A stretch of 64,000 nt of DNA from Ipomoea triloba (GCF_003576645.1 NC_044917.1:19401033-19465032), one strand, 5' to 3'. Positions 1 to 11,668 are shown, numbered from the stretch's first letter. Numbers and translations: made by a program. Notes: a model not told the origin generated them from the sequence alone.

Positions 1-356
1 AAATAATGTATGTTTTATTTATGATCCACATAACTGTGTGAACTATGGTTTACACAATAATGATTATTCCAAAATTATATGGTCCACATATATTCTTGAT
101 GGATCAAAATCAAGTCAAACTCATCCATTAACCAACCCAATTAATCCAAATAGTGTAGTCCAACTGAATTGAATATTCCTTCGATTTGGGCTGATAAATC
201 CAACACCCAATTAGAGCAATTAAATATTTATTGGGTCATTTAGTCAACTCAAATAAATAAATATTAGACCAATTAAAGTAATTAATTATCACCAAGGCCC
301 AATAGTACACAAATCAGAACATAATTATCACCAAGGCCCAATAGGACTAATTATTA
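1..356. other. AT-rich flank with a 22-bp direct repeat
   Basis: No coding signal is visible. A 22-bp segment containing ATCACCAAGGCCCAATAG occurs at 284-305 and again at 323-344. This is either a small local duplication or a footprint. It lies on the 3' side of the laccase gene, beyond the Stowaway-like MITE. Confidence 0.5.
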
Positions 357-607
357 CTCCTCTGTCCCATTTTACTTGTCTTACTTTCCTTTTTAGTTTG
401 TCCCAAAATATTGTCCTCTTTCTAAAATTAAACATCACTATCATCCTACTTTTCTCAATTTACCCTTATGACTTTTGCTTTTTTTATTGCTTTTATTTTC
501 AAAATTATAAAAGTTGAGGGCATAATTAGAAAGCACATCACATTTACTTTAATTTCTTAAAAAGCATACAAAAAGCAAATGAGACATTCAATTCGGGAGG
601 GAGGAAG
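357..607. mobile_element. Stowaway-like MITE
   Basis: The left end reads CTCCTCTGTCCCATTTTACT, and the reverse complement of the right end reads CTTCCTCCCTCCCGAATTG. These are degenerate forms of the plant Stowaway (Tc1/mariner MITE) terminus CTCCCTCCGTCCC. A TA dinucleotide flanks both sides (355-356 and 608-609), the expected target duplication. The length of 251 bp fits the class. There is no coding capacity. It lies about 265 bp downstream of the laccase stop codon, so it may be in or near the 3' UTR or terminator. Confidence 0.75.
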
Positions 608-871
608 TACTTATTAGTCTCAATAACTTATTCCCTAGCATCCAAACAATAAAATTAATATTCAAAACAATTTCTTTTTTTTCTTAAACTTAAATTCAAT
701 CCATCCTCAATTTTTTTTTTCCATTCCCGAGCCAAATAAGCTGTTATTGTTTCATTTTCTCTGTATTAAAAATATATATATATAACTCATCATCTAAAAA
801 AGATGGAAAATCTACTCTGATCTGCTTGAACCATGCAGCCAACAAAACTTGTGAAGCAGAAATAAACTCGA

Positions 872-3800
872 TCAGCAGCTTGGTAAATCATTGGGAGGAG
901 GAAGTAAGCATTGAGAAGGATGTTGGCCGCCATTCACAACCAAACCCATAGCGAGCCCCCATGTGGTGTGTTCTTCAAGATGGCAATGTATGAACCACAC
1001 CCCGGGATTATCCGCCACCAGCCTAATTGCAGCCCATCCCCCCACCGGCACCGCCACCGTGTTCCTCTCTGGCGGGTCCACCAGGTTGTACCCTGCCGGA
1101 TCCTTCGCCACGTCAAAGTTCCCGAACCCCCTCCCCACAATGAAGAAATTGTGTCCATGGATGTGAATAGGATGGTTCTCCGGGTTCAAGAAATTGGTGT
1201 CCTGTAACACCATCTCTAACCTCGTACCGTATGGCACCACAAGCAGTCGTGTCCCGAATTCGGTGTTCATGTTTTCTGCCACGGGATCCACCCCGGTGTA
1301 GTTAAACGGGTGGGGTGGGTTCTCTGGGAAGTTGGGAGAGGTGCTGACATTCCTGTAATGGGATTCTAGGATCGACATTGAATGTTGTCTAACGAATGAC
1401 TGGTTATTCATGGACGCGTAGAATTTCTTGTTTCTGTAACCTTTGCATGTTTCATTCGCCGGACAATCTTGCAGGTTCAGACTGATCGTTGTGATCACGC
1501 GCCTGTCGATCTTCTTCGGGACCTTACACGGGTAATCTCTGGATCCGAGGCTACGTAAACTGTCGGCAAACTTTGTCGCGAATTTAGTGTCGGTCATTTC
1601 AGGCAGATTGGAAGGCAGATCGTAATGGTGTTTTCCGGTAAGGGCATTATTATTTTTATTATTGGGTTTGTAATTAAAGAAGCCGATTGTGGTGGAATTA
1701 TCGAAGGGGAAAACTGAGGTGAGATAAGGCCTGGCCGCCATGACAAACGCGGCGCCATTAGGGCCGTGGGGATCTTGATTTGCCGTTAGCAGGACGTTTG
1801 TTGTCTGTCCAGGGGCGACCATTATGGCAGTGGTGGTGAAGGGCTTTGTATAAACGGCGTCAATTTCCACCACCGTTAGTGTATGGTTTGCGACGGCGAA
1901 GAAGAGCTCGTCGTTAAGTGCTGCGTTTATGATCCTAAGCAAATATGTTTTTCCTTGTTCGATTGTCTCCACGAAAGTATCTACAAATTGATTGTCAAAT
2001 AAATAATATTAAAAAAATTGTACTGTAATTAAGATTATATAAGCATGATTAATTTTTAACCTTAATTAATTACCTTTGGTAGAACAAGGATACAATGGTC
2101 CTGGAAGGCCATTGATGGTATAAGCATCTGAGGAATTAGGGCCGCTGCCATATAACATCATGTCATTCTCAATTGCTTCAACATCTCCATTCCACCACTC
2201 ACCTATCACAATAATATTATTTCAAATCACTAGCAAGTTTATAAAGGTAAGTCGTCGGATGGTAAGTGTACTAATATTGGATTCAGTTTTAGTCCATTAT
2301 GATCTTAAGCAAAAAAAAAATAAAAAATTAAAGAATTGAAATATATTTAGAAAGAATTGCATACCGAATATAATGGGAATATCATGTTGAATTTTGGTTG
2401 AAAATGGATAAGGCAAGCGAGGGTAGATGATGAAGGCACCATGGACACTTGAACGTTGCCATCCAAGATGGGCATGCCACCATAGCGTTCCTCTTTGATT
2501 AATGATTTTGAATTTGTAAGTATAAGATCCGCCAGGTCCAATAGGACATTGTGTAATATAAGCTGGACCGTCAGCCCAAGCCGTTCTTATCTGTCTAACA
2601 CCATGCCTATTTAACAATCACACAAAAAAGGAATATATTATATTTAGCAATAATTCAACACATGCTAATTAGAAAAATATTTGAATATGGTTTTCCGTGT
2701 AGATCAAATTGATTGCCAAGTTGCACATAAGAAAATTATTTCATAACAATTTAATTAAACTCGTTGCTCTACATAGGTTTAGGAGTCACCGAAGTCCAAA
2801 TATTACATCCACCTTGGAATTGAATTGACCTATGTCTATATAGTTAACCGTGTATCATGTGACATATATATCTAGCTGCAGCTTAAATTATAAAATCATG
2901 TCACAAATAATTAAATAAAATTGTCTGATAAAATAAGTTTTAACTTTTTCTTTAATCTATCATAAATTAAAATTACTCAAATAAATAATTACATTTACTC
3001 ATTATATTGTTAAATAATAATAATAATTAAACATACATTTTAATTGGATAAATTTTGTCCGGCAAACACAGAACTGTATAAACATGGCTAGGTACTGCAC
3101 TTTGTACTAGAGCGAAGTACACTTTTAAGAAGAGACGAGAGGTTAAGTGCCAAAAAAGAAATTGATCGATAGACAATTACCAGTGGAGAGTAGTGTTTCT
3201 TGCAACCCGATTAGTAACTTTAATCTCAACATTGTCACCTTCATGAACTATGATGGTTGGCCCGGGATATTCTCCATTTATGGTTAGCACTTTCCTCATA
3301 TGGCACAAACGTTCTACATCCTTCCACTCCACCTAAAAAAGATACTCCATCAATCATAACAAAATTAGCATACTTATTTAAAGTGTACCATTTATCTATA
3401 AAGATGACCGCAGTTTGGATCGAATTATCCGTTTGAACCAAACCATATACTATAGAAATTAAATCAGAATCTAAAAGGTTTTGGTTCCTGTTCGAGAATA
3501 TTAGGAATCGGGACAGCCAATTCAGGTTCAAAACCTGTCGGTTCAGATTTTTAATCAAAACTAATTCATTTCTAAAAAGATAGGTAGGCAACTTAGTCTT
3601 AGTAAAATTAAGTTTAAGCTCAATTTTTCTTTTTAGTTTAACTTTAATATTCGATATAACCATTTAAAAAATTATAATACAAAAATGTAAAAAAAAAAAA
3701 AACGAAATTGATTGTTGAATTTGGATTGTTTTAAAATATAGAAATTAGAAGTTTTTTTTTTTTTTTTAAATAGTTCAAACCTGAACCAAAACTTTCCTAA

Positions 3801-5180
3801 AAAGTTTTTATTTTGGTTCGCCATTTTTTTAAAATTGGGAATTGTCAATTCGGAACTGGAAGAGAGTGACACCATCATTATCTATGTACTAGTTTTTTCA
3901 CGCGCGTTGCGCGAATAAGATAATGCCCAATATTTATTTTTAAATAAGTACTTCAAAGTATATCACTACAAGATTATATAGGAGATGTTCATGCATATGT
4001 AATTGAATATAATGTTGAATTTGTTTATTTAAATCGGTAATTGAAAGTATATGAATGCAAGACAATATATGAGAGATTGATTATAATTGTCACTAAAATA
4101 AATGTTTGCAATTTTGTAAAAACAATAGTCAAAATACTTAGTCTAAAAATGATAGTATAAATAAATACTACTTTTTTTTAAAACAAATAAATATTACTTT
4201 TGGTAATAAAAATTTATACATTTTAAATCATATTAATAAAGAAATACAATTTACCTCTAAAGTGAACAACTGTGATTTAGTCCAAAAATATTACGGGGTA
4301 GTTTCTCGCTTTAATTTATTGGGTTATTTGAATGTCTTCTTTGTCAACAAATCATCCCTAAGTAGTTAATATGATTGGCTTCAATTTTTTTTTTTTTTAA
4401 TTTTTTCTATGTTATTAATAGAATACTTGGTAAATAAATATATAACATTATTTTGTATGATAACATTGATACGGAATATTTAATTACAAGATAGTGTAAA
4501 AAGAAGACAATGAATAACATAATGTAGTGAATATAATTAATTAATGAATTTGAAGGTAATGAAATTATATCTCTTTTACTATAAGAGTAATAGAATGGGT
4601 ACTTAATTCTCAATAATATACTCTAATATATTTTTAGTATATGTTTAACAATTATGCCAATTCTAATTGGGATGAGATTCAAACATAAGACCTTTCTTAT
4701 AGAAATTAATGGGTAAGTTAAAAGTTAACGGAATATTCCGTTACTAAGTTTAATTTATATTTTATACTAACGGAATGTGGGGTTATTAAGTTATTTATTT
4801 AAGGAAAGAAAATAATATAGGGTAAAGAAGGAAAATCATAAAAGATTACTAAAATCAAAATAATATGAACAATTCGTTTAAGTAAATAATTACACCAATA
4901 TTTTTTTCTTCATGTGAAAACCCAACTTTATTGGCTCTTATTAAGATTGTAGACCTTTAATAATAAGACGAAAAGTAGAATTCTATCAAACACAAGACAA
5001 CCGTACTTATGACATGATGACAAAAATTTATAAATATAAGAAATAAGGAATTAAGAAGAATGAAATTAGAAGACTTACATTGAACGTAAATTGTGTCGTT
5101 GTTGATGAGAAAGAAGATGGCAGTGATGACAAAACTAGTAAGACTATGCCAAAGATTGATAGCTTGTGGGGGCTTCCCAT
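872..5180 (-). CDS. Plant laccase (secreted multicopper oxidase), five exons
   Basis: Exons on the minus strand are 5180-5079, 3332-3181, 2606-2365, 2202-2074 and 1980-872. All introns are GT-AG and phases add up to 577 codons, the usual laccase length. Residues 1-26 look like a secretory signal peptide. The four copper-binding regions are present: HWHG at 84-87 (codon 85 split by intron 2), WHAH at 128-131, HPIHIHGH from 478, and HCHLEEH at 540-546 with the Met axial-ligand region at 553. Several N-x-S/T sites fit an apoplastic glycoprotein. Laccases oxidise monolignols or other phenolics with O2 reduced to water, in lignin or flavonoid polymerisation; the substrate here cannot be told. The C-terminus ends PPPNDLPSC, as in many plant laccases. 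Many plant laccases have one more intron near the 3' end; here that part is one 1,109-bp exon. No lesion is seen, so it looks functional. The exact LAC subgroup is uncertain. Confidence 0.95.
3333..3888. other. Laccase intron 1, 3' part
   Basis: Non-coding DNA between exon 2 and the Helitron terminus. It has poly-A/T tracts and GGTTC/GAACC-type segments that look like decayed repeat sequence. A 140-codon open frame overlapping exon 2 in another frame has no protein-like features. Confidence 0.5.
3889..4953 (-). mobile_element. Non-autonomous Helitron in laccase intron 1
   Basis: On the minus strand the element starts TCTACAATCTTAATAAGAGC and ends with a GC-rich palindrome (CGCGCAACGCGCG) followed by a short T/A spacer and CTAG, then a host T. 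This is the Helitron 3' signature: hairpin then CTRR, inserting 5' of T. It aligns along its length with the copy at 20529-21867, including the 3' hairpin and the TCTAC 5' end. The usual A before TC is a G here, so the 5' flank has mutated or the end is a few bases off. No Rep/helicase coding is visible. It is in the same orientation as the laccase. Confidence 0.75.
5079..5180 (-). CDS. Laccase exon 1 (signal peptide)
   Basis: ATG at 5180-5178 opens 34 codons: [20 protein letters not shown] followed by a Ser/Thr-rich stretch and QFTFN. A hydrophobic core of about 12 residues makes a typical signal peptide. The donor GTAAGT follows at 5078, phase 0. The reading frame joins [10 protein letters not shown] in exon 2, a conserved laccase N-terminal block, which fixes this as the first exon. 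Confidence 0.9.
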
Positions 5181-5869
5181 TTACAAGTTAAGAGGATTAT
5201 ATATGACTAAAATTCAAGACTAAAGATAGACTAAAGAACATGCAGATTATTAATAATGCTACACCTCTTATCAGTTCTCTCTGCCTTGACTAATGACTAG
5301 TTGCAACTCCATGAAACCTCATATATATAGAGTGGATGTTCCTCTTGTAGTTGAGTTACTTGCAAATGTGGTCAAAATATATAATAGGGAAAATAATCTT
5401 TTCATCCTTACATTTATATGAAACAACGATTTCAGTTATCAATAATTCATTCAATTGTTAATGAGTATTATTGATCTTTTAATTGTTCACGATATTGATA
5501 ATTTTGGACTCTCACCACAAAAAATGGTTAGTCTATTAAAGTACCTATTAACGTACAGGTCGAAGCTAAGCTAAGAACCAAAATCGTCACCTCGTTTAAA
5601 GAGGGACCAAAACTGCATCTCGTGAAAACTTAGAAATGTTGGGTGGAGATCTGGAAGCTAAGGCAGAGTCTAGTATCTTGTCATCAAAACGTAGCGCTAA
5701 CTATTATGCAAGTATAAGAAAATAAACTTACGCCGCCTTTTCTACTAGCTATAGTGTTTGGCGTAGTGATAAATGTTTAATCTTGACAAGAAAACTTATA
5801 AAGCCTATGTTAATAAATGAGATGAGTGACTAAAATTAAATGCTACTCCGTATTTTGTATACAACTATA
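5181..5869 (-). promoter_or_regulatory. Laccase upstream region with TATA box
   Basis: On the minus strand CTATATATATGAGG lies at about 5318-5331, roughly 140 bp upstream of the ATG. This is a plausible TATA box giving a 5' UTR of about 110 nt. The rest of the region to the MULE-MITE at 5870 shows no other gene. The TATA position is inferred from spacing only. Confidence 0.5.
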
Positions 5870-5942
5870 GAGTTAATTTTATTTTTTGTCATAGATTTAT
5901 AGGTGGCGGTTCACTTTTTGTCTTTTTTTTTTTTTTTTTTTT

Positions 5943-6241
5943 ATCAAAACATTGTCATTTGGTCATAATATTATTGTGGCATGACTATTTTTTATCATCC
6001 GTCAACAAAAGCATTGAAATGCCGTTAAATACAAGGACATTTATATCTTTTTTATACAAAGTAGGTTGACCCGCTATACTTTTATGTTTATATTTTTGAA
6101 AAAAAAAATTCATAATTGAAGACCGAAATGCATTTATATTTAACGATATGATATTTAAACAATTTTGTTGATAGAGGACAAAAAATGATCATGTCACAAT
6201 AATATTAGGACCCAAAGTGGATGTTCTGAAAAAAAAAAAAA
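5943..6241. repeat. 299-bp perfect duplicate, left of gap
   Basis: Identical by eye to 6834-7132, including a 13-A run at its end. The duplicated stretch is the interior of the MULE-MITE. Two copies abutting a gap, with homopolymers at the breakpoints, point to an unmerged overlap. Confidence 0.9.
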
Positions 6242-6801
6242 NNNNNNNNNNNNNNNNNNNNNNNNNNNNNNNNNNNNNNNNNNNNNNNNNNNNNNNNNNN
6301 NNNNNNNNNNNNNNNNNNNNNNNNNNNNNNNNNNNNNNNNNNNNNNNNNNNNNNNNNNNNNNNNNNNNNNNNNNNNNNNNNNNNNNNNNNNNNNNNNNNN
6401 NNNNNNNNNNNNNNNNNNNNNNNNNNNNNNNNNNNNNNNNNNNNNNNNNNNNNNNNNNNNNNNNNNNNNNNNNNNNNNNNNNNNNNNNNNNNNNNNNNNN
6501 NNNNNNNNNNNNNNNNNNNNNNNNNNNNNNNNNNNNNNNNNNNNNNNNNNNNNNNNNNNNNNNNNNNNNNNNNNNNNNNNNNNNNNNNNNNNNNNNNNNN
6601 NNNNNNNNNNNNNNNNNNNNNNNNNNNNNNNNNNNNNNNNNNNNNNNNNNNNNNNNNNNNNNNNNNNNNNNNNNNNNNNNNNNNNNNNNNNNNNNNNNNN
6701 NNNNNNNNNNNNNNNNNNNNNNNNNNNNNNNNNNNNNNNNNNNNNNNNNNNNNNNNNNNNNNNNNNNNNNNNNNNNNNNNNNNNNNNNNNNNNNNNNNNN
6801 N
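6242..6801. other. Assembly gap (560 N)
   Basis: A run of N lies between a poly-A end and a poly-T start. Open frames that cross it are meaningless. Both flanks carry the same 299-bp sequence, so this is more likely a failed contig overlap than missing DNA. Confidence 0.97.
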
Positions 6802-6833
<32 letters not shown>

Positions 6834-6835
<2 letters not shown>

Positions 6836-7132
6836 CAAAACATTGTCATTTGGTCATAATATTATTGTGGCATGACTATTTTTTATCATCCGTCAACAAA
6901 AGCATTGAAATGCCGTTAAATACAAGGACATTTATATCTTTTTTATACAAAGTAGGTTGACCCGCTATACTTTTATGTTTATATTTTTGAAAAAAAAAAT
7001 TCATAATTGAAGACCGAAATGCATTTATATTTAACGATATGATATTTAAACAATTTTGTTGATAGAGGACAAAAAATGATCATGTCACAATAATATTAGG
7101 ACCCAAAGTGGATGTTCTGAAAAAAAAAAAAA
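6834..7132. repeat. 299-bp perfect duplicate, right of gap
   Basis: Second copy of 5943-6241, offset by exactly 891 bases. It continues into the right terminal inverted repeat of the MULE-MITE, whereas the left copy continues outward into the left one. Together they would overlay into a single element. Confidence 0.9.
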
Positions 7133-7197
7133 GACTAAAAGTGGACTATGACCTATAAATAATCTATGACAAAAAATGAAATTAACTCACAACTATA

Positions 7198-9457
7198 CAT
7201 ATAAAGACACGAAGTGCTTTTTTTTAAAAAAAATAATATTTCTTTGTGAAATAATTAAATAATAAATTAGTCAATTTTAAATATTTTTTTGTTTAATAAT
7301 ATATTGATTTGGTAAGTAAGAAAGAGGAGATTGAAAAAATTAGAGTAACATGTCAGATTGCCTGTCTCTGAGCTAGCCTTCTTCTCCGGCTGAATTGTTT
7401 GTCGCCAATTTTGGCTGTTACCACAAATTATAAGTATATTTTATTGTGCCACTGGTTTATTTTTATAATAATTATTAATAATTAAGTTAATTAATTGCCT
7501 TCATGCAGTGTTTACTCTATTATCAACTAATGGAATGCCATTAGAAATGCTCCACTGGATTTGCCTGCAAGTTGGCTGGGGATCTTCATCTACTCCCTAT
7601 AATATTATTCCGTTGAATTGGTATAAAATTATTTGGTTGAATTGGTATCAAGTAGTTACTAAATTATAAGAACTTAGACTTAAATATATGACAGTACATG
7701 GGATATGCCTTGAGATGACCCTATTGCTGGGTTGACTTAGTGGTTGTGGTGTAAACACAAGTCAGCTAATGAGGCTCATAGATCATTATTTTCATTTTTT
7801 TTGAAAATATTTCATAATTGCTTGTTTGATTTTATTTTAAGGTGTGTTTGGAAATCCGAAAAATAATTTCTAAAGTTAAGTTTTTGGTTTTTGAGTGTTT
7901 GGCAAGATGGAAAAATAAGGTCAATGGAAAATGTGCTCTTAATGGAAAATGAGTATGTGTTTTAGGAAAATGACTTCTCCTTTTTTGGGAAGTCATTTTC
8001 CAAGTCTCTCTACGACACCTTTGTTGCTTCTCTCTACCAGACCAAGCCCTGCCCTCTATCACGATTCATTTTTTAGAAAACATTTTTCAGATGTCATTTT
8101 CCTACTTTTCAAAAGGACCCTTAATTGAAAATCAGCTTGTTGACAAATTAAAAAAGTTATATATATATATATCCAATAAATAAACTAAAATTGTAATTAG
8201 CTACTCTTGTCATAAAGCTCACCTGACGATAAGTATGTTCATGCAATTCTTTTAATACTATAGGCCATGGATGCATTTGCTAAGAATCTTTGGTGAAATA
8301 TGTAATATGCATATTCTTCCACTTTCATTATCACTCACCTACCAATGTAATATATTGTGCTTGCATCTTATATTATTAATTGCATACCAACTAGATATCT
8401 AGCTAGGCTCAATGGTGCAAATGTTTAATTTAAGAAAAGTGAACTGTCTGGCTAGGCTAACATGCATGCATGCCATCTCTATCATATCGCACTTCAATTT
8501 TGGCTCAAATGATTATTTTTTATTTCCAATATAAATATATATAATTAACAAAATGATAAATATATAATTCAATATATAGTTAATATATAGTTAATGATTT
8601 TCGTAGCACACAAATTATACAAGAGAAATAAATTACATTAGAAAGATTTTGTGTGACGACTTCGACGAAGAAAGTATTGGCAAGAATTAAACTTGTGACC
8701 TTCATGCACAAGAATCATGCTTTAGTCACTTGACTACTCTTTTCAGGTATGTACATTCTATTTTAAAGCTGGGTGGGATCGGTCAATTTACCGTAGTCAA
8801 TGAATAAAAAGAATTTTGAACATTAAGAGGTAAAATTAGGAGAGAAATATAGCATTATTCTAAATTATAAAACATCACATTAGATATAATTTTTACGCTT
8901 AAAAACATGTATTAATTTTTTATACAAAAAAAATAACAATGAGAATCATACACTGATACAAGAAAAGTACATTATTTCCATTGTTGTAGCTTATAATTAA
9001 TTATGGAATAATTACTTGTGGCCTGATTTATTAGATAAGATTAGCTAAAATTTATTAATATCCAATCCAAAACATGTAACATGCATTTGCAAAATATCTA
9101 ACAATTAAATAATTTAACTTGTGGATTATGATTTGAATAATGTAATTAAATATGTTTTATCCTACTTTATATGAAGATTGACATAGATAGGAAACATGTA
9201 GAAAATGACCTGTATTTCTTTTCTTTTTAATTTTTTTTTTTAATTTCCTTCAATCTTATTAAAGTTGGTAGCTTTTTGCATGGGAAACTTCTAAGGAACA
9301 AAACTAAAAACCAATTTTAAGCTGCAAATCTTGGAAGTATCCAAACAATAACCTTAGCTTATTCAGAAGAACATTTTTCGATCTGTTGGTTCCATGAGCT
9401 GTTCAAGATGCTTTTTCGTCCTATGGTCAATTCTTTGTTTATTCTGTAAGTCTGTAA
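7198..9457. other. AT-rich intergenic DNA
   Basis: No gene is recognised. At about 7840-8125 lies a possible MITE: GTGTGTTTGGAAA on the left versus a right end whose reverse complement is GGGTCCTTTTGAAAAG, with a GAAAATGAC/GTCATTTTC inverted motif inside. Its ends are too degenerate to call. A tRNA-like unit lies at 8681-8738 and is listed separately. The rest is simple AT-rich sequence. Confidence 0.4.
8681..8738 (-). repeat. tRNA-like (SINE-type) unit, A and B boxes
   Basis: On the minus strand TAGTCAAGTGACTAAAGCA (A-box-like) is followed about 30 nt later by GGTCACAAGTTTAATTC (B-box-like). This order and spacing fit the pol III promoter of a tRNA-derived SINE. No clear tail or target duplication was found, so it may be a fragment. 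Confidence 0.35.
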
Positions 9458-9758
9458 GGCCCTCCTCAATAGTATGGGATTTTAAGGGGATTTTGCAGGT
9501 ATGATTAGGAGAGAGAAAATGAGAGTGGAGGAAAAAAGAAAAGAAAAAAAAGAAAAACAAAACAAAATAAAAAAAAAAAAGCCTCAAGCACGCGTGAGGC
9601 GCGGAAAGCTAATATGGTGGGGCCCACCATAACCTGCAAAATCTCCAAATTGCAGGAGAAAAATTTCATATAAAAGAACAACTTCCCATTTGTTCAAAAT
9701 CTAAGTTGTGAGTTTGTTTCCTTAATTTTTGTGCCCAAACCAACTATTGGGGAGGGCC
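9458..9758. mobile_element. Tourist-like (PIF/Harbinger) MITE
   Basis: Terminal inverted repeats are GGCCCTCCTCAATAGT on the left and ACTATTGGGGAGGGCC on the right, with one mismatch. TAA flanks both ends (9455-9457 and 9759-9761), the PIF/Harbinger target preference. The 301-bp body has two internal palindromic segments, around GCCTCAAGCACGCGTGAGGC and TGGTGGGGCCCACCA. No coding is present. Confidence 0.75.
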
Positions 9759-9761
9759 TAA

Positions 9762-10825
9762 ACATACTACTCATTACCATCCAGCCCCACTAATTAAAAA
9801 GGCAATAAGTCTCATCAACAGCTTTAGCATATACCATTCTTAATTAATTGTTATGCTACTACACAATGATATATAATGCATGTGAATGTCATACTACCAA
9901 GACATGTTGGGTAATGCCTCCTTCCCCTGAAAGCATGCACATTCAGCTCATACTCACGAATATATATCCACTTATATAAAGTTTAAGGAAAATTTTAAGT
10001 TGTGGATTGAAACCTATGAATCTTGTATTTGGTACCACTCTAAGTGAATGGTGAGGATTTGAGTTTGTACCGAGTGTTATGAGGATATTGTCACACAATA
10101 TCTTGTAAAAATTTAAATATTTTTACTAAATTTTTTTGTTTCTAAGCAGTATAAGGGTACTTATGACGATCGGCACCTCAAACTTTCTTTATAATTTAAT
10201 TTCATAAAAAAAAACCTTAATTAAAACCAACAACTTCGCAATTGGTTAGAAGGTTTGTAATACAACTCTAAAGTCAAATGAGGGACGGAGCCAGAAATTT
10301 TTTGAGTGGGGGCGAAGTTTAAATGACGATAGAAATGTCAATTTTAAAATATCAAATAGCCAAGGTTAAAATACAAAATACATTATAAATTACAATAGAA
10401 TATTTTTGATAGTTTTGTCATAAAATGTAAAAATATTTATGACAAAATATGAAACATAATCAAATAGATAAAATAATTTGAATAATACTATATTCATAAA
10501 TATTTTTTAATTTTAATTTTTTAATTAGATCAACTTTAAGTTTTTCTAAATTAACTCGAATACAATGAAATATAATACAAACTTGTATACTACATTAATT
10601 AAATGATTCATAAAAAGTAGACTAAAAGAGCATTTAATTTATTAATTAAATGATTTATAAAAGTAGACTAAAAAATATTTAATTTATATTGGGAAGGAAT
10701 GAAAGAGATAAAATAAACAAGTGAAGATAAGCAAAAATGTTGTTAATGACATTCCAACTTACAACCATACACTTTCAATTATTAAATTTGGAATTCAACT
10801 AAGTAAGCTACTCGAACTATTAGTA
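9762..10825. other. AT-rich intergenic DNA
   Basis: No gene is seen. GAGGGACGGAGCCAGAAAT near 10281 resembles a motif common in plant transposon debris, but no element boundary could be drawn. The 5 bases 10826-10830 (TTTTA) are the left target duplication of the copia element. Confidence 0.4.
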
Positions 10826-10830
10826 TTTTA

Positions 10831-11651
10831 TGTTGAATATTTATATAGTAATGGATATTAATGGTTCAGATGTCAACCATGCAAGCTTAAATAATATTTG
10901 GAGTTGTGGAGTTATAAGTATTATTTAGTTTGGTGGAGTTGATTTTGGATGATCGAGAGATACCTCGAGAGGTCAGTTTATTCGAAAGATCAGTTCGCGG
11001 AACATCGGTGTCTCGAGAGATAGGAATGTTCGAGAGATACATCGAGAGATTAGTTCGATCGACAGATGTCTCGATGGTCTTTTTGTAAACTTCCAACTCT
11101 CGAGAGATGCGAATCTGTGAAGCGTTCTATGACTCGAATGCTGATCTGATATATGTAAGGGTAAGTATTGTACACATGTTTTAGTATCTCTTGTTTTGCA
11201 ACAGGTATATTGCATTGGGGATATTAAGACTAGAATGTGTTTTAACACGTTTATCATGCATGGGTACGTAACTTACGTAAACCGGATTATCCTATCCAAA
11301 ATCGGTTGGAATTCAAATATATGGTTGAAGGTGGTTTACCAACAGCCATAAACTTCTAGTAACTGCTCCCAACGGTTAGAAATTTTTCTATAAATTCTAG
11401 GGAGTGTCATCTGATGAACATAGCAAGTTTTTGCATTCTATCAAGTTATTTCACGGTTCAAATCTCTCCTAAAGTTTCTTTTCAAGCAACAAAGAACTTT
11501 GTTTCATCTTCTTGTATCCCATAAGATTTAGTCTTGAAACCTCGTTGCTTTGTGAGAGGGAAGATTAAAAGCTTATAGGAAAGTGATATCACGCCTGAAG
11601 ATCTCATTTCCTCGTTTATGTTATTCCTCATATTCCTCTCTTAAACCAACA
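10831..11651 (+). repeat. Copia 5' LTR (821 bp)
   Basis: Starts TGTTGAATATTTATATAG and ends CTTAAACCAACA. U3 (about 10950-11100) is packed with TCGAGAGAT-like motifs and TGTCTC elements. CTATAAATT at 11388-11396 is the likely TATA box. It differs from the right LTR by about four substitutions, all visible near the start (2) and near the end (2). Confidence 0.92.
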
Positions 11652-11668
11652 ATCTATAAGCTTTTAAT
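11564..11668 (+). promoter_or_regulatory. 15-bp inverted repeat across LTR/leader junction
   Basis: ATTAAAAGCTTATAG at 11564-11578 inside the LTR pairs perfectly with CTATAAGCTTTTAAT at 11654-11668 in the 32-nt leader, with a 75-nt loop. In the genomic RNA this would fold the region where the reverse transcription primer should bind. The second arm is outside the LTR, so only the left LTR can form the stem. Function is inferred. Confidence 0.55.

Larger units (their letters stand above)
5870..7188. mobile_element. MULE-MITE with 9-bp TSD, interrupted by assembly gap
   Basis: A 9-bp direct repeat ACAACTATA flanks the element (5861-5869 and 7189-7197), the Mutator-superfamily hallmark. The terminal inverted repeats begin GAGTTAATTTTATTTTTTG on the left and GAGTTAATTTCATTTTTTG as the reverse complement of the right. 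They extend imperfectly for about 60 bp to GTC plus a poly-T tract. Bases 5943-6241 and 6834-7132 are identical, so the true element is probably only about 430-450 bp. Confidence 0.8.

Noticed and set aside
3241..3663. 140-codon open frame on the minus strand
   Set aside because: Overlaps laccase exon 2 in another frame and is otherwise AT-rich intron sequence with no protein motif.
6194..6838. Long open frames across the N gap
   Set aside because: They exist only because N has no stop codons; poly-Lys and poly-Phe ends come from homopolymers.
7840..8125. hAT-type MITE
   Set aside because: Some terminal similarity and internal GAAAATGAC/GTCATTTTC repeats, but no clear target duplication.
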